From positions 1 through 64,000 of the forward strand of contig JAJEFJ010000082.1 of the NCBI GenBank assembly GCA_022820485.1: 64,000 nucleotides of DNA. The letters run 5' to 3'. Source of the stretch: Candidatus Latescibacterota bacterium. Its GTDB lineage: Bacteria; Latescibacterota; UBA2968; UBA8231. Each line of letters starts with the position of its first letter. Within the stretch, counting starts at the first letter, position 1. The position numbers and the translations under genes were made by a program. Below are positions 32,741-45,300 of the stretch, piece after piece. Below the pieces are notes generated by a model. It was not told the DNA's origin and did not search any database. It saw only the letters and a program-made list of their open reading frames with translations.

Positions 32741-33751
32741 ATGGTCAATATCGGCATTGTCGGCATCGGTTTTATGGGCATGACCCACTATAAGGCTATG
32801 GCCCAAGTCGAAGGGGGCCAGGTTGCAGCCATCGTCTCCCGCGACCCCAAAAAGCGCGCGGGAGATTGGAACGATATTCAGGGCAATTTCGGCGACAGTG
32901 GGGGCGTGCAGGACTTGTCGGGCATACGCTGCTACGAAACGTTGGACGAGTTGCTCGCCGATGGGGAGATCGACTTGGTGGATATCTGCCTGCCGACGAA
33001 CATGCACGTCGAGACTAGTATCCGCGCTTTATCTGCGGGCAAGCACGTGCTATTGGAAAAGCCCATTGCATTGGCCTTGGACGCCGCCGACCAGATCGTG
33101 GCGGCGGCTGAGAAACACCAGCGGCAGTTTATGGTTGCCCATGTGCTGCGGTATTTCCCCGAGTTCCGGCTGATCAAACAGCTCGTCGCCGACGCGGAGC
33201 ACGGCCCGGTGCTCGCCGCTCACTTTAAGCGGATCATCTCGCGCCCGGCGTGGTGGGCACCGGAAGATTTGGAGCGCACCGGCGGTCCTGCAATCGACCT
33301 GCACATCCACGACGCGGACTTTGTGCAGTTTTTGTTCGGGATGCCCATCGCGGTTAGTGCGCAAGGATACATTGGTCGGGGCGAGACGGTCGAGTACATC
33401 AACGTCCACTACCAGTACGACGGCCCAATGGCCATCAGCGCCGAAGGCGGCTGGTTGGCGCAACAGGGCTGTCCCTTTGAGCACGGGTACGACGTGTACT
33501 TTGAGGAGGCGACGCTCAAGTACAACTCGTCTTGGGGAGAACCGCCGCAACTGCTGACCAAGGACGGCGAGGTCTGCACGCCAGCCCTGTCGGGCGAGGA
33601 CGGTTTCGTCGGCGAGTTGCAGGAAGCGGTGGATGCGATCGCGCAGGGCAGGGCGTCGCAGGAGATAGGCGGTCAGAGCGCGCGGAACTCGCTGCTGCTG
33701 TGTTTGCAGGGAATTGAGTCGGTGAAGATGGGGGAGAAGGTGGCGATCTAG
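32741..33751 (+). CDS. Gfo/Idh/MocA-family oxidoreductase
   Basis: 336 aa. NIGIVGIGFMGMTHYKAMAQ carries the NAD-binding turn, EIDLVDICLPTNMHVETSIRALSAGKHVLLEKPIAL gives the EKP motif with the catalytic Lys, and GGPAIDLHIHDADFVQFLFG supplies the conserved DxxxHD region of the C-terminal domain. A canonical family member acting on a sugar or cyclitol. ATG at 32741 follows AAGGAGG. It is convergent with the ZIP gene, whose stop abuts its own. Confidence 0.9.
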   Translation: MVNIGIVGIGFMGMTHYKAMAQVEGGQVAAIVSRDPKKRAGDWNDIQGNFGDSGGVQDLSGIRCYETLDELLADGEIDLVDICLPTNMHVETSIRALSAGKHVLLEKPIALALDAADQIVAAAEKHQRQFMVAHVLRYFPEFRLIKQLVADAEHGPVLAAHFKRIISRPAWWAPEDLERTGGPAIDLHIHDADFVQFLFGMPIAVSAQGYIGRGETVEYINVHYQYDGPMAISAEGGWLAQQGCPFEHGYDVYFEEATLKYNSSWGEPPQLLTKDGEVCTPALSGEDGFVGELQEAVDAIAQGRASQEIGGQSARNSLLLCLQGIESVKMGEKVAI

Positions 33752-34618
33752 CTAATGCCCTTCGTGCGCTTCCATGCCATGTCCGTGGATGGCGCTGGAT
33801 TCGACGTAATACAGGACGTAGGCGAGGCCGATTCCCACGAGGAGGGAGACGATGAGCTTGCCGCGATCGTGGCTGTGGAAATGGATTTCCGGTAGCAGGT
33901 CGCTCAAGGCAATGCACAAAAACGCGCCCGCCGCAAAGGACAGCACATAGCCGACCACTGCCCCTTCTTCCGGGCCAAGCAATTCCACACCCGCAAAGCT
34001 CGCTATAGCCACCACCGGGCACAGGATGGCAAAGCCGACATTGGCCAATGTCCGGGCGCGCGGACTGTGCCCGGCGGATTTCATCATGCCGATAATGGAG
34101 TACGCATCGAGCGGCTTGTGCAGCATAATGGCAAGGAATACCCCCAGGCCTGCCAATGCGACGTCGTTTTCGTGCGGCGGCCCCAACCTCATACTGGTGC
34201 CCAGTGCGATTCCTTCGGTCACGGTGTGCACGCCTAGGCCGATGGCAACGCCGAACAAACTCCGCGCATGGACGCCGCCGTGGTCGTGACCGTGGTCATC
34301 GTACAGATCGCTCGCCTCGCTGCTGAAGTCGTGCTGATGAAAGTGAAAGATGCGCAACAAGAAAATCATCAGCACCATGCCGAACACCATCCATCCCACA
34401 GCTTTTTCTACAATCGCAGATCCGGAAATGCGATCGAGGCTGTGGGGTAACAGATGAAACATGGCGATGCCGAGGATGAAGCCGGCTACCAGACTCATCA
34501 CGACTTGGGTGCGCGTGTGCGTCATGGTCCCCAAGGCCGCTAGTTTCCCACCCATAAAAGAAACGACAAAGATACCGGCTGAGTACGCCAATAAGATCAG
34601 TATGGAATGTGAATCCAT
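33752..34618 (-). CDS. ZIP-family divalent metal transporter
   Basis: 288 aa with about eight helices. Metal-site motifs HTVTEGIALG (helix IV) and MLHKPLDA (helix V) are the ZIP HxxxEG and HxxxD signatures. Two His-rich loops occur: FHFHQHDF...YDDHGHDHGGVHAR between helices III and IV, and HSHDRG plus HGHGMEAHEGH at the end. Zinc or a similar ion is the likely cargo, normally inwards. It lies downstream of the SPFH operon, separated by a hairpin. Confidence 0.92.
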   Translation of the reverse strand: MDSHSILILLAYSAGIFVVSFMGGKLAALGTMTHTRTQVVMSLVAGFILGIAMFHLLPHSLDRISGSAIVEKAVGWMVFGMVLMIFLLRIFHFHQHDFSSEASDLYDDHGHDHGGVHARSLFGVAIGLGVHTVTEGIALGTSMRLGPPHENDVALAGLGVFLAIMLHKPLDAYSIIGMMKSAGHSPRARTLANVGFAILCPVVAIASFAGVELLGPEEGAVVGYVLSFAAGAFLCIALSDLLPEIHFHSHDRGKLIVSLLVGIGLAYVLYYVESSAIHGHGMEAHEGH

Positions 34619-34693
34619 GATGGCTATAACCGAAAACTATAGGCGCGAACCAGCGGACCTAGGTTGCGAAAGATGGAAGCGGAGGTAGAAAGC

Positions 34694-34724
34694 CGAGAAG
34701 GGGCCCTCGAAAGGAACCTTCTCG
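34694..34724 (-). terminator. hairpin just after the SPFH operon
   Basis: CGAGAAGG (34694-34701) and CCTTCTCG (34717-34724) form an 8-bp stem immediately beyond the stop codon at 34726. No clear T-run follows on the leftward strand, so it may terminate or stabilise the operon mRNA before the ZIP gene. Confidence 0.5.
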
Positions 34725-34725
34725 T

Positions 34726-35214
34726 TTAGAAGAATAGCGTTATCAGGATGAGACTGCTCAGGCCGCCGAGCATGAACCCTGCGATGCTGACCACGCCAGA
34801 CGCCATGGCAAAGTCGGCAATGCGAAACGTCATATCGCCGATCGTGAACATCACTTGGGTGCGGTCGATTTCTCCATCGACGAATTGTTTTAGGGCCTCC
34901 TCGGCGCTGTGGGCCTCTTTTACCGCGACTAGGGCTACCAGAATCATCGTTAGGGCTGACGCAAGGGTGCCGACCGCGAACATGAGCAGCGTCGCCAAGG
35001 CGAACCAGTGGTAGGACGCGTCTTCGTTGCCTGAAGACGTGCTCATAAATCCAATAATCAACGCCGCTCCACCTGCATTGCCGAGCAGCAACAGGCGGGC
35101 CGACTCAGTAATCAATCTGAACATAGTACCGCGCCGTAGAGCGACAACCTTGTAGAGCTCTCGTAGCCACTCTTCGCCAACTTCTTCGCCGGAAAATTCA
35201 TCCACCTTTTTCAA
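34726..35214 (-). CDS. four-helix membrane protein of unknown function, last gene of the SPFH operon
   Basis: 162 aa. A charged N-terminal stretch (KKVDEFSGEEVGEEWLRELYKVVALRRGTMFRLITESAR) precedes about four hydrophobic helices: LLLLGNAGGAALIIGFM, WFALATLLMFAVGTLASALTMILVALV, and a C-terminal pair around ASGVVSIAGFMLGGLSSLILITLFF. Between them is EALKQFVDGEIDRTQ. No family recognised. Its start is three bases from the binding-protein stop, so it belongs to that operon and may be the membrane anchor or sensor. Confidence 0.65.
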   Translation of the reverse strand: MKKVDEFSGEEVGEEWLRELYKVVALRRGTMFRLITESARLLLLGNAGGAALIIGFMSTSSGNEDASYHWFALATLLMFAVGTLASALTMILVALVAVKEAHSAEEALKQFVDGEIDRTQVMFTIGDMTFRIADFAMASGVVSIAGFMLGGLSSLILITLFF

Positions 35215-35217
35215 GGG

Positions 35218-36366
35218 CTACTCTCCTCCGAGATCGGTCAACCGGATGTAGGTCGAACCCGTATTGGTACCGGGCTCGAATTCAAGCGTCCAATCGTCAA
35301 TTGCTATCGGCCCGGACGACAGGGCCTGTTGCATGAAGTTCTCCCGCGTCAGTTCATCGCCCATGCGCTCTAGCACGGCGATGACGAAGCGGCCCAGTAT
35401 GTAACCTTCCAGACATACTTCATTGTTTATGTGGTCGTGGTCTATCTTCGATTCCGGCGATTGGGTAGCTCGCTGGAATTGCTGCACGACTTTACTGGTC
35501 TGGTCTTCTGGGTTAGGCACCACCTCGGTCACCAAGATTCTATCGTTTGGTGCGCTGATCCGCTCCCTAAGCTCGCGGGACAAGACAAAGGACAAGTTGC
35601 CCATGATGTATTCATGGCCTAGAGAATTCGCTAGATTGATGATTTCCGCGTTGGTGGTATAGGTGCCGACGATCAGGATGGCGTCTAAGTCGGCCTTGGA
35701 TAGGGCGAAGAGGGTTGCTTGGACGGCGTGGGTGTTCCGCGAGAAGGCGGTTTTCCCTAGGATGGGGATACTGTGCTCATCGAGCACGGTCTTGTAGTTT
35801 TTCAAGACGGAACGTCCGAAGGCGTCGTCCTGATAGATGATGCCGAACCGGGTCTTGCCGCGCTCGCCGAGGATGTGATTGACCAGCGTCTGAGTTTCGT
35901 CGAAATAGCCCGCCCTCAGGTTGATGACATTGGGAAACCGCTTGGCATCGCGCAGAAAAGCGGCACCCGTAAAGGGGCCGACAAAGGGGATTTTTGCCGT
36001 CCTGAGTACCGGCGCGATGCGTTTGGCTGTCGGCGTTCCCACCCCGCCGATCACGGCCAGGACCTCATTGTCGGCGACGAACCGTTCCGCGTTTGCGGCG
36101 GCCTGTTCAGGCTCGTAGGCGTCGTCGAAAGAAACCAGTTTCAGCAACCTGCCGTTGACCCCGCCGCGATCGTTCTGTGCTTGGAAAGCAGACAAAATGC
36201 CAGCCCGATAGCGCAAACCCAGAATTTTGCTCGGACCGGAGAAGCAAGCGCTCTGACCGAACACGATCGTACTATCGCTAACTCCTGGAGCGGCCGCCGT
36301 AGGCAGCGCAGTCAACAGCAGGACGAGGCAGGATGCCAACAGCATACTAATGGTCTTTGCCGCCAT
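35218..36366 (-). CDS. Leu/Ile/Val-type periplasmic substrate-binding protein
   Basis: 382 aa with a signal peptide (MAAKTISMLLASCLVLLLTALPTAAAP). The body is a type I periplasmic binding fold: IVFGQSACFSGPSKILGLRYRAG, GGVNGRLLKLVSFDDAYEPEQAAANAERFV and AVIGGVGTPTAKRIAPVL, as in LivJ and other branched-chain or urea binding proteins. No permease or ATPase of that type is nearby, so it is probably a ligand sensor for the SPFH/permease system. ATG at 36366 has AAGGAAGAGG upstream and overlaps the hflK-like gene by 20 bases. Confidence 0.85.
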   Translation of the reverse strand: MAAKTISMLLASCLVLLLTALPTAAAPGVSDSTIVFGQSACFSGPSKILGLRYRAGILSAFQAQNDRGGVNGRLLKLVSFDDAYEPEQAAANAERFVADNEVLAVIGGVGTPTAKRIAPVLRTAKIPFVGPFTGAAFLRDAKRFPNVINLRAGYFDETQTLVNHILGERGKTRFGIIYQDDAFGRSVLKNYKTVLDEHSIPILGKTAFSRNTHAVQATLFALSKADLDAILIVGTYTTNAEIINLANSLGHEYIMGNLSFVLSRELRERISAPNDRILVTEVVPNPEDQTSKVVQQFQRATQSPESKIDHDHINNEVCLEGYILGRFVIAVLERMGDELTRENFMQQALSSGPIAIDDWTLEFEPGTNTGSTYIRLTDLGGE

Positions 36367-37666
36367 CCTCTTCCTTCTTCTCAGCCTTCTCAGCCTCGCC
36401 ATCTCCTTTACCTTCGGTGGCGAGCTTCTCGACCATCGGCTTCTCGTCTTTCGGCAGTCCGGCCGGCCTGTCTCTCACGTGGCGATGCGAGAAGATGGAC
36501 GGCGTGTCGAATATGAGCGACCGCGGGTTGGCGATGCTCATGTGACTGCGTTCCGCGCGTATGTTGTGAAATCGACCGTCCAGCAGGAGGTTGTCCGCAT
36601 CGACCGTTTCAATGGTATGCACGTTCTCCATGGTCGTTGACGACATCAGCACTCCGTCAACGGCTTCACCACCGGAGGGCGGTGTTCCTAGCACCATGTC
36701 CGCTGGGGTGAACCCTGCGACGCCGTCGATCATGTTGATATCAATGGCCGACTCTTTGCTCGGATTGACCGCGGCGAGGCTCGCCTCCGCGAAAATTTTG
36801 CGCATCCGGTCCCAATAGCGCGTGATGCCCACGTGCGCGGGCTGTTTTTTGTATTCGGCTAACAGGGCCGAGAACGCGCCAGCGCTGCTTTGCGCCTGCA
36901 CGATGCGCTCCCTCGCCTTGGCCTGCGCGTTTAGCACCAAGGCCTCGGCCTGTCCTCGGCTGTGCGCGATCAATTGTTCCCGCTTGCGATTGGCGTCGCT
37001 GACGGCCTTCACGCGCTCGGCGAAAGCATCGCTTACGTCGCGAAACGCCGCGATTGTTTCTTCGATTGGGCGCACATCGACGATGTCCAGTGAGACCAGT
37101 TCGAGGCCGATGTCTCGGGCCGCTAGGCGCTCGGTGAGCCGCTCCAACAGCTTGTTTTGAATGATATTGCGGTTCGAGGTGAGGATCAGGTCGATGAAAT
37201 TCTGCCCTAGGATGTTGACCAGTTCCTCTCTAGTGTACGCGGTCAGCATCGCGAGGGGGTCGGACGTGACGAACAGGAAATTCCTGAGGTTGTCGATCTT
37301 GTATTGGAGGGCGACATCCACTTCGAGCAGGTTTACGTCGCCCGACAAGATGGTGAAGTTGACCGTATCGCCGGCCTTGCTGGCTACTTGATGCCGGGTA
37401 ATCCGCTTGACCTTGTGAACATAGGTCTTTTCGATGATTGGGATGTAGTAGTGTACTCCGGGGCCGATGCTCGAATGCACCACTTTGCCGAACCGGGTGC
37501 GCACGCCTTGCTCTTCTTTCTTGACGATGTACAACCCGCTGGCCAAGAAGCCGATGACGACTGCGGCCACGGTCCCCGCGATGATTCGCCGGTGGTGCTC
37601 CTGCAGGAAGTCGAATACGGCGTAAATGACGCGCGTACTCGGCGGCAATGGTTGTTGTTCACTCAT
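36347..37666 (-). CDS. hflK: HflK-like SPFH/band-7 membrane protein
   Basis: 439 aa. One membrane helix (RRIIAGTVAAVVIGFLASGLYIV, about 26-48) is followed by the SPFH domain (EEQGVRTRFGKVVHSSIGPGVHYYIPIIEKTYVHKV) and a coiled region with SRGQAEALVLNAQAKARERIVQAQ. The C-terminal 150 residues are unlike classical HflK (PSGGEAVDGVLMSS; acidic/basic tail EKAEKKEEDGGKDH). HflK/HflC pairs form large ring assemblies that can cage FtsH. Here the pair sits in a metal region. Confidence 0.85.
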   Translation of the reverse strand: MSEQQPLPPSTRVIYAVFDFLQEHHRRIIAGTVAAVVIGFLASGLYIVKKEEQGVRTRFGKVVHSSIGPGVHYYIPIIEKTYVHKVKRITRHQVASKAGDTVNFTILSGDVNLLEVDVALQYKIDNLRNFLFVTSDPLAMLTAYTREELVNILGQNFIDLILTSNRNIIQNKLLERLTERLAARDIGLELVSLDIVDVRPIEETIAAFRDVSDAFAERVKAVSDANRKREQLIAHSRGQAEALVLNAQAKARERIVQAQSSAGAFSALLAEYKKQPAHVGITRYWDRMRKIFAEASLAAVNPSKESAIDINMIDGVAGFTPADMVLGTPPSGGEAVDGVLMSSTTMENVHTIETVDADNLLLDGRFHNIRAERSHMSIANPRSLIFDTPSIFSHRHVRDRPAGLPKDEKPMVEKLATEGKGDGEAEKAEKKEEDGGKDH

Positions 37667-37682
37667 TAGCTTGGCTCTTGAA

Positions 37683-38573
37683 TTATCTGGGTCTTGCTTT
37701 GCTGTCGAGGTATTTGAACAACTCGTTGTCGGCCGGGAGCATTAGCGTCGTGTTCCGGTCGATGATCCGATCGTAGCTATCGAGTGCGCGGATGAACTTG
37801 TAGAATTCCGGGTCCTTCTTATATGCTTGGCCGAGGATGGCCATGGCCTCGGCCTCGGCCTCGCCGAGAATGGTCGTCGCCTCGGCGTGGGCATCGGCGA
37901 TCAACTTCTCGTGTTCGTTGATGGCTAGGGCCTCAATGCGCAAGGCCCGCTCCTCGCCCTCGCTGCGATAGCGGGCGGCGATGCGCGCGCGCTCGGCGAT
38001 CATGCGCTGGATGACGCTGGGCCGGTTTTCCACCGGCAGGGTGTATTCGACGATCCCGGCCTCGATTACCTCGATTCCGTAGCTTTCCTTGGCAATCGGC
38101 GCGATTCTGGCGAGAATCTCCCGGGACGCCTCGTTCAAGTCCTCGTGTTCCAGACCCAGACCGATGAAGGCGTCGAGGGACTTGTTGCTGATGATGATCC
38201 CACTGCTCGAAAGGTAAAGGTCCTGCAAGCGCTCGACCGCGTTCTGACCGGTGCGGATCGCCTCGACGAAGAGCATCGGGTCCACGGTGCGCCAGAGCAG
38301 ATAGCCATCGACGAGGATGCTCTTCTGATCTTCGGTGATCAGCTCATGGGGGATGTTGCTCAGCGTGTGAAGGCGGCGATCGACCTTGTAGATTTTTGAG
38401 ATCGGGCGGGGCCACTTCACGTGGAATCCGGGCTGCCGCACGGGCGGTGAAATTTTGCCGAAGTGAGTCAACACGCCCTGTTGGGTCTCATTGATAATGT
38501 AAAAGCTGTCGTAGATGATCGCGCCGATGATCACGGCGATGGTTACGCCGATTGTTTTTCCCTTCAACTTCAT
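37683..38573 (-). CDS. hflC: HflC-like SPFH/band-7 membrane protein
   Basis: 296 aa. N-terminal membrane helix (TIGVTIAVIIGAIIYDSFYII) and SPFH domain (ETQQGVLTHFGKISPPVRQPGFHVKWPRPISKIYKVDRRLHTL), then a helical region with AEAEAMAILGQAYKKDPEFYKFIRALDSY typical of HflC. ATG at 38573 has GGGGAAAAGG upstream and lies 11 bases after the fusion gene's stop; a longer frame is rejected because it overlaps that gene. Partner of the next gene. Confidence 0.88.
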   Translation of the reverse strand: MKLKGKTIGVTIAVIIGAIIYDSFYIINETQQGVLTHFGKISPPVRQPGFHVKWPRPISKIYKVDRRLHTLSNIPHELITEDQKSILVDGYLLWRTVDPMLFVEAIRTGQNAVERLQDLYLSSSGIIISNKSLDAFIGLGLEHEDLNEASREILARIAPIAKESYGIEVIEAGIVEYTLPVENRPSVIQRMIAERARIAARYRSEGEERALRIEALAINEHEKLIADAHAEATTILGEAEAEAMAILGQAYKKDPEFYKFIRALDSYDRIIDRNTTLMLPADNELFKYLDSKARPR

Positions 38574-38584
38574 TGCCTTTTCCC

Positions 38585-40969
<2,385 letters not shown>

Positions 40970-41096
40970 TCAGCAGCCTCCTGTGCATTGGGTGGATGCA
41001 ATGGATTCTGGGCTTAAGGCGGTAAGCATAATGAAAGGTTACAGACAGGTCAAGAAGAAGCGTATAGATGCGGTCGGCATATAGACTGCGGGGTCG

Positions 41097-41118
41097 ATAT
41101 CTGGACTAGACTAGATAT
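41097..41118. promoter_or_regulatory. palindrome in the divergent permease/CDF promoter region
   Basis: ATATCT (41097-41102) and AGATAT (41113-41118) flank ten bases that repeat GACTA. It lies in the 261-base divergent spacer and is a candidate operator for a metal regulator (Fur/MerR type). Regulator unknown. Confidence 0.35.
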
Positions 41119-41189
41119 TGGGCGGCAGGGACCGGGCCGGAACCGCTGGGAAAGCATCCCCCCATTGCAGGACAGAAATCGTATGTATA

Positions 41190-41207
41190 TCGTAGGGACG
41201 CCTACGA
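41190..41207 (+). promoter_or_regulatory. hairpin in the leader of the CDF exporter gene
   Basis: TCGTAGG (41190-41196), loop GACG, CCTACGA (41201-41207). It lies eight bases ahead of the GGGAGG ribosome site of the CDF gene and could influence its translation. Confidence 0.35.
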
Positions 41208-41230
41208 CATTTTACAGGGAGGAAAAGCGC

Positions 41231-42271
41231 ATGCACATGCACGTAGAAGAATCAAATGAAAAAAAGAGGCTCCGGGAAGCTACGGCCATCATTACGGTAG
41301 GTGGCGTCACAAACGGCGTGCTGGGAACCGCAAAGGTCGTCCTCGGCAGCTTTACCGGTTACCTGCCATTGACTGCTTCGGGCGTCCACTCGCTGTCGGA
41401 CATTGTATCCGATCTCATCGCTTGGGTCGCCGTGCTGATGGGAGCGGAGTCGGTTAAACAGGGGGAAAGTTCGAGGTTCCACTACGGTCGCCGCCGCATC
41501 GAAACCCTCTTGGCGCTTTTTGCAGCGTTTCTTATCGCGTTTGTGAGCGTGGAGTTGATCTTGGATGCTTTTGGCTACCACGAGCACGGGCATGGGGTGT
41601 CCACAACTAGCGTGGAAGAAGCGGAAACGCATGGTGTAGAAGACCACGACGATGATCACAGTCAGGAGCACGAGGATGATGAAGAGGGCTTAGACCATTT
41701 TTTCTTTCTCATCAGCGGGGCAATTCTCGTTTCAGTGATTGCCAAGGAAATACTTTTCCACGCAATGCGGCGCAGGGGCATACGCCTGAACAGCCCCATG
41801 CTGATCGCGAAAGCATGGCATCATCGGGCCGATGCCATCAGTGCCTTGGCCGTCCTCGTGAGTCTGTGCATTTCATCCTTTTTCCCCCACCTCGAATTAA
41901 TCGATCAGGTCACCACGGTCGTGATTGCGAGCCTGATCCTACACAGTGCCTGGGAGGTTGGGAGCAAAGCGGTCAAAGAGCTGATCGACTTCGCGCCCTC
42001 CTTAGAGACTATAGCCTTGGTCGAAGAGATGGCGGACGGCGTACAAGGCGTGACGTTTACGCACAATATTCGCATCCGCTCCATGGGGGGTGCCCTATAT
42101 GTTGAATTAACCGCGGAAACCGACCCGGATATGACGGTAACAGAAGGCTATACCGTCATTAAACAGATCCGCGAGCAGATCATGGATCGAGTGCCCAATG
42201 TGATTGATGTTACGACGTTGCTGACGCCGAAAGGCGAGTACTTGCGGCAGTTTTTGGGGGCGGAGACATAA
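41231..42271 (+). CDS. cation diffusion facilitator (CDF) metal exporter
   Basis: 346 aa with about six helices. The zinc-site motifs HSLSD in helix II and HHRAD in helix V are intact. A long His/Asp/Glu loop lies between helices IV and V (HEHGHGVS, DHDDDHSQEHEDDEEGLDH). A C-terminal ferredoxin-like cytoplasmic domain follows. It exports Zn2+ or related ions by proton antiport. ATG at 41231 has GGGAGGAAAAG upstream; an earlier in-frame start lacks one. It is divergent from the permease-SPFH gene, sharing a control region. Confidence 0.94.
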   Translation: MHMHVEESNEKKRLREATAIITVGGVTNGVLGTAKVVLGSFTGYLPLTASGVHSLSDIVSDLIAWVAVLMGAESVKQGESSRFHYGRRRIETLLALFAAFLIAFVSVELILDAFGYHEHGHGVSTTSVEEAETHGVEDHDDDHSQEHEDDEEGLDHFFFLISGAILVSVIAKEILFHAMRRRGIRLNSPMLIAKAWHHRADAISALAVLVSLCISSFFPHLELIDQVTTVVIASLILHSAWEVGSKAVKELIDFAPSLETIALVEEMADGVQGVTFTHNIRIRSMGGALYVELTAETDPDMTVTEGYTVIKQIREQIMDRVPNVIDVTTLLTPKGEYLRQFLGAET

Positions 42272-42302
42272 ACGGGAAGAGTTAGAAGGTCACTTCTTCT
42301 CG

Positions 42303-45300
42303 CTATGCCACTAGTTCTTCTGCCTCTCTGCGATTCGATTGCACGGCAAACCACTTGTAGAGCGCCGGTAGCACCAGCAGGGTCAACACGGTGGAACTGA
42401 CCAGACCGCCGACGACTACCGTAGCTAGCGGTCGCTGTACTTCGCTGCCGGTGCCGCTGGAAAACAGCAGCGGAATCAGCCCAAGGGCCGTCGTCAGGGC
42501 AGTCATCAGCACCGGCCGCACCCGCAGACAGGCTCCTTGGATGGAGGCTTCATCCAAGTCCACGCCATCGCGGACGAGCTGGTTGAAGTACGTCACCAGT
42601 ACCATGCTATTTTCCAAGGCAATGCCGAACAGGGCGATGAAACCGACTGAGGACGGCACGGACAGGTTTTGCCCGGTCAGCCACAAAGCCACCACTCCGC
42701 CCACTAGGGCTAGCGGGATATTAAGCAAGATCAGGGTCGCGTTTTTGAGCGAATTGAAGCTGGAAAACAGCAGCAAGAAGAGCACGAAGAGAGTGATGGG
42801 CACGACAATGGCCAGCCGCTTGTTGGCTTCTTGCTGCAGGCGAAACTGGCCGCCCCAAGTCACCAGATAGCCCGGCGGCAGGTCCACTTGGTCGGCGATG
42901 GCCTTTTGCGCGTCCGCGACAAAGGAGCCAATGTCCCGATCGGTGACGTTGCACTGAACCGTGATGAAGCGCTGGCTCTTTTCGCGGGTGATTTGGCGCG
43001 GCCCGACCACTTCTTCGATCTGGGCTAGCTGAACGAGAGGGAGTTGGACGCCCTGGGGGGATTGGATCAGGATTTGGGCAATGTCCTCGGCGCTGCTGCG
43101 GAATTGCGGAGAAAAGCGCACCACAATGTCGAAGCGGCGCGTTCCTTCGAATACTTGTCCTACTGTCTCGCCGCCCACAGCCGCCTGCACCACCTTTTGC
43201 ACATCGGCCACGTTGACGCCGTAGCGGGCAATGGTCTGCCGGTCCACCCGGATGAGTAGCTGGGGCGTGCCGCTGATTTGGTCCACTTGGACATCGGCCG
43301 CTCCAGTAACCGCGTTGACCACTTGGGCGATCTCGTCGGCCTTTTGTTTTAACACGTCTAGATCGTCCCCAAAGAGCTTGACCGCCAGTTCGGCTCGCAC
43401 TCCTTCGAGCAGTTCATCCACGGTCATGGCAATGGGTTGAGTGAAGTTGGTCAGCACACCGGGAACCTCTCCCAACTCGGCGCGAATGATCTCGCGCAAC
43501 TCTTCTTGGTCGCGGGCCTCGCGCCACTGATCCTTGGGTTTGAGCAGGAGAAACATCTCGGCGCTGTTGATGGGGTCGGTATGAGCGCCGACTTCGCCGC
43601 GACCAATGCGCGAAACCGCGCCGGTAACTTCGGGGATCTGCAACAGACGGCGCTCAACCAGCATAGTGATGCGGGTGCTTTCCTTGAGCGAGATGGATGG
43701 GGCCATGGTCAGCCGCAGGACCATGGTGCCCTCCTGTAAGGCCGGGGTAAACTCCGACCCAAGGCGCGGAAAAATCAACACTCCGATGAGCAGGAGGCCA
43801 CCCGCTGAGCCGAGTGCCCAGAAGCGGTGGGAGACGAAGCGAGTGACAATGGGGCGATAAGCGGCGACCAAGCGGCGCATCATCCAGCCTTCGCTGGCTT
43901 GGGTGCCTGAGTCCGTAGATTTTGGTGCTCGCAGCAGCAGGTTCGACAACACCGGGGCCAGAAACAGGGCAAAAATCAATGAGCCCAACATGGCCATAGC
44001 CACAGTGTAGGCGAGGGGGCGGAACGTTTTGCCCTCTACTCCTTGCAGGGTGAACAAGGGTAGGAATACGAGAATGATGATGACGATGGCAAATACAATG
44101 GGACGGCCCACTTCTACGCAGGCGCGGGCTACGACTTGGATGCGTCCCTCGTCCGGTTCGGCCTGCCGCAGGATGCGGTCCACGTTTTCGACCACGACAA
44201 TGGTGCCATCGACCATCATGCCGATGGCGATGGCTAGGCCGCCGAGGGACATGAGGTTGGCCGAGAGGCCGAAGTAGTGCATGCCGAGGGTAGCGAACAA
44301 CACCGAAAAGGGGATGGACAGGGCCACCACTAGGCTGGGCCGGACGCTGCCCATGAAGAGAACCAACACGAGGGTGACTAGGACTATACCCTGAATCAAG
44401 GCATTGGTGACCGTGGCCACGCAGGCAGCCACCAGAGTCTTCTGCTCGTAGTAGGGCACTAGGCGCACCCCGGCGGGCAAAATGCGATTGATCTCTTCCA
44501 TCTTGGCTTCGACCTGCTCGATCACGGTCGAGGAATTGGTGCCGAAGAGCTTTATCACCATGCCGGCCACTACTTCTTCCACGCCGTTGCGGGTCTGCAC
44601 GCCGCGCCGGATGGCCCCGCCAATGCCCACCTCGGCTACTTGGTTGAGAAAGATGGGCGTTCCATCGGCGGCTTTGATGACGATGTTTTCGATGTCCTCG
44701 ACCGTAGAAGCCAGACCCACCGAGCGCACGACGTATTCCTCGGCGTCCTTTTCAATGAATTGAGCACCGACGTTGAGATTGTTGGCTTCGATTTGTTCGA
44801 TGACGTTGTGTACCGTCACTCCGTAGCGCAGCAAGGCGTGGGGATCAACTACGACGTGAAACTGTTTCTCATAGCCGCCGATGCCCAAAATCTCGGTGAC
44901 TCCGGGCACGGTTTGCAGGTGGAATTTGACTAGCCAATCTTGGATTGTGCGTAGCTCTTCGAGCGAGTGCTCGCCGGTCGCGTCTTCGAGATAGTAGAAC
45001 AGGACCAATCCCATGCCGGTCGAAATCGGCCCCAGTTCGGGTTCGCCAAAGCCTTCGGGGATCTGTTCCCGCGCCTCCTGGAGTCGTTCGTTGACCAACT
45101 GGCGGGCAAAGTAGATATCTATTCCGTCTGCAAAGTAGATGTTGACCACCGAAAGGCCGAAGTTGGACACCGAGCGGATGTTCTCGATGCTCGGCAGGCC
45201 ATTCATCACCGTCTCAATGGGATAGGTAACGTAGGTTTCAATCTCTTCGGGAGCTAGGCCCTCGGTGACGGTGAAGACTTGGACCAGATTGGGCGAGACA

